Assembly (NCBI GenBank): GCA_002716385.1
Contig: PBAX01000014.1
Location: 165,448-229,447 of the forward strand
Length of the DNA: 64,000 nt
Origin: Phycisphaerae bacterium
GTDB taxonomy: Bacteria; Planctomycetota; Phycisphaerae; Phycisphaerales; SM1A02
Direction of reading: 5' to 3'
The notes beneath the pieces are model-generated. The model did no database searches, was not told the DNA's origin, and worked only from the letters and a program-made list of their open reading frames with translations. Shown here piece after piece: positions 62,409 through 64,000 of the stretch (its first letter is position 1; every line of letters starts with the position of its first letter). Position numbers and translations under genes: made by a program.

Positions 62409-63677
62409 CTAATGGGATAACACAGGATCTTGGCAGAGTGGGGTCTCCTGCTCGAATCCGTCCCCGGGAGGCTCTGAACCAACTGAAACGATCGTTCGAG
62501 GGCGTGGAGAGAAGGATGAAAGATAGGTATTCAGGGACTTGCAATCCACCTCCTCGATTTCAGCCAGTCGATCTTCCATGGTTCGGGCTTTTCCGATCGC
62601 GTAGTAATCACCCACCAGAGAAGCGGCTCGAGCGGGCATTCGCTCTCCGCCAAAGACCGTGCTGCCCCTGAGTCCTACCTTTGCTCGGGTCAATTCATTT
62701 GCATCGACCCCCTCATGCAGTCGATCGATCTCCTGTTCACATACTTCCAGTGTCTCGGAAGCCCTTTCTGGAGTCGTTCCTGCATAGAGCGAGATTACCC
62801 CCTCACCTTTTCGAGCCCGGTATCCAGCGTTCACGCTGTAGCAAAGTGATCTTCGCTGACGAACCTCCGTAAAGAGCCTGCCACTGGTGGAGCCACCCAG
62901 AATGCGGGTCGCCAGACGTTCAAATGCTGAATTCTGATGGCCGGCGGGGGGGCCTTCCCAGGCCATACCTATATGTACCTGTGAGGAATCTCTCTCGACA
63001 TGGCCACGCCCACCTTCCCGCTTATCAGAACGTACAGGCTCCTCACGTGTTCCCGACCAGTCCTTGAACCTTGTCTCGAGCGTCTGAAGCACAATGTCAG
63101 CATCAAATTTGCCCGCAAGCCCAAGAATACTGCCTCGAGGCACGAATCCCGACCTCCATGCATCCTGCAATTCCTGCTCGGTAACCGTTTGAATAACATC
63201 CAGATAGCCGTATCCGGTCCGGTTGAACGGTTCTGGATGATGCCTGCGTCGCACATGAAGCATGACTTCCTGCTGTGCATCGTCCTCAAGTGATTCAATT
63301 GCCTGCAAAGCGAGGCTTTGACAAGCAGAAATTGCGTTCTGGGGCAAATTTGGTGATTGAATTACATCTGAAAACAATTCAAGTGATGTTTCCAGATGCT
63401 GCCCCAGTACTGTTCCTACCAACCAGACGTGTGATTCCGACACCCCACAGTTGCGTTCAAGGCCAATCCGATCCATGTCTTCACTGAGTTGACGGCTATC
63501 TCTTGATCCAGCCCCTCTCAGTAGTAATTCCGCCAAAACCGTGCTTACGCCTGTCCTATCGGCGTTTTCGTATGCCGTTCCGGATGGAACCAACCAATGG
63601 ATTGAGCAAGATGCAACGGAGTCCACCGGTTCAAGCAAAACCGTCAGACCACAGTCGAGCGTATGTGTTTGAATCAT
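62409..63677 (-). CDS. M16 family peptidase-like protein, apparently inactive
   Basis: A 422-residue protein with the two-domain M16 (pitrilysin/MPP-like) layout. The N-terminal LVPSGTAYENADRTGVSTVLAE stands where the zinc motif HxxEH should be, but the sequence is STVLAE, so the metal ligands are lost. The C-terminal half keeps the substrate-binding Arg-Tyr element (LFTEVRQRRSLCYSV). Inactive M16 chains usually pair with an active one, whose gene is not adjacent here. The ATG at 63677 gives MIQTHTLDCGLTVLLEPV, the typical start. Confidence 0.88.
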   Translation of the reverse strand: MIQTHTLDCGLTVLLEPVDSVASCSIHWLVPSGTAYENADRTGVSTVLAELLLRGAGSRDSRQLSEDMDRIGLERNCGVSESHVWLVGTVLGQHLETSLELFSDVIQSPNLPQNAISACQSLALQAIESLEDDAQQEVMLHVRRRHHPEPFNRTGYGYLDVIQTVTEQELQDAWRSGFVPRGSILGLAGKFDADIVLQTLETRFKDWSGTREEPVRSDKREGGRGHVERDSSQVHIGMAWEGPPAGHQNSAFERLATRILGGSTSGRLFTEVRQRRSLCYSVNAGYRARKGEGVISLYAGTTPERASETLEVCEQEIDRLHEGVDANELTRAKVGLRGSTVFGGERMPARAASLVGDYYAIGKARTMEDRLAEIEEVDCKSLNTYLSSFSPRPRTIVSVGSEPPGDGFEQETPLCQDPVLSH

Positions 63678-63925
63678 CACGAGCTCCGATATTCGATGTG
63701 AATTGCGAGCTGAGAATAACGAATTCAAACGGTGTGAAGCACCTTAAATCGAGTTGAATCACTCATTCTTGCACTCAAAAAGGTGAGGTTTGGTTAATAA
63801 AATGTGTTAAAGAGTCTTTCATGCGCAGCCCGATACGGGTACAACACTCGGAGAGCGTTCCGCCCAAGGGCCAAGTTGCGCCCACATTACTCCGACAATG
63901 TCGCGGACTTTAGGAGGTCACCAAC

Positions 63926-64000
63926 ATGGCCAAGAAACGCGCCACGAAGAAGAAGGCCACTCGAAAGAAGGCCACACGTAAGAAGGCTACTCGCAAGAAA
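63926..64000 (+). CDS. Histone H1-like Lys-rich protein, N-terminal part
   Basis: A gene running off the right edge; 25 codons are seen. After MAKKRATKK comes a five-residue repeat, ATRKK, at least three times. Such Lys/Ala/Thr-rich proteins resemble the C-terminal tail of histone H1 and bacterial DNA-binding homologues (Hc1/AlgP-like), and occur in planctomycetes, where they may compact the nucleoid. TAGGAGGT eight bases before the ATG is a near-perfect ribosome site, suggesting strong expression. The full length and any second domain are outside the window. Confidence 0.85.
   Translation, partial: MAKKRATKKKATRKKATRKKATRKK

Noticed and set aside
63926..64000. Short tandem DNA repeats at the right edge as a CRISPR-like array
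   Set aside because: The 15-bp periodicity is codon-based (ATRKK) in an open frame with a strong ribosome site; there are no spacers.

Overview
The window looks like one contiguous stretch of chromosome from a planctomycete, most likely class Phycisphaerae. This is inferred from gene content, since no rRNA gene is present. The pointers are: Hanks-type Ser/Thr kinases fused to REC/GAF or TPR modules; secreted proteins ending in a two-loop dockerin with a cysteine pair between the loops; a PEP-CTERM-like sorting tail ending in an arginine run; a lysine-rich histone H1-like protein with an ATRKK repeat; and many lipoproteins and small membrane proteins. Base composition is even and moderately GC-rich. 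I saw no insertion sequence, prophage, CRISPR array, complete tRNA or rRNA.

Layout. 1-10 kb: the N-terminal part of a molybdopterin oxidoreductase, a REC-GAF-kinase next to a STAS protein, an aromatic amino acid decarboxylase - M3 peptidase - ispE cluster on the minus strand, a UPF0145 protein and a second kinase with TPRs. 10-19 kb: Nif3-like protein, a large secreted dockerin protein, a Bax inhibitor-1-like protein followed by a RibBA with a degenerate GTP cyclohydrolase half, a His-rich secreted protein, a CBS/CorC-type membrane protein and ybeY. 19-34 kb: complex I genes nuoD-nuoE-small ORF-nuoF, with a short nuoG about 8 kb away; a fused two-domain ABC permease; a subtilase-like dockerin protein; a five-haem cytochrome with dockerin; pyrB; a FliN-like protein; corA.

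34-45 kb: secreted M3 peptidase, FKBP-like lipoprotein, PEP-CTERM-like protein, a solitary atpD, a FabZ - acyl carrier protein - FabZ-like trio facing coaD, a candidate structured non-coding RNA ending in a strong terminator, a degenerate metallo-beta-lactamase-fold protein and a large C25/gingipain-like protein. 45-52 kb: a two-partner secretion pair (TpsB-like transporter, TpsA-like exoprotein). 52-64 kb: YggS, a secreted ClpP/NfeD-like protein, rex, metF, three small membrane proteins, deoC with two aldehyde dehydrogenase genes (the second lacks the catalytic half), lipoproteins, flgM, an inactive-looking M16 protein and the start of a histone-like gene.

Functional links I can support: deoC with the aldehyde dehydrogenase (acetaldehyde released from deoxyribose phosphate is a natural substrate); the complex I NADH module; the TPS pair; the hotdog dehydratase/ACP trio with coaD, which makes the CoA from which ACP prosthetic groups derive; and kinase plus STAS as a possible partner-switch. 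The least explained elements are the candidate RNA at about 41.84-42.06 kb, the planctomycete TPS system, the shared dockerin tails on unrelated ectodomains, and several enzyme-fold proteins that have lost catalytic residues.
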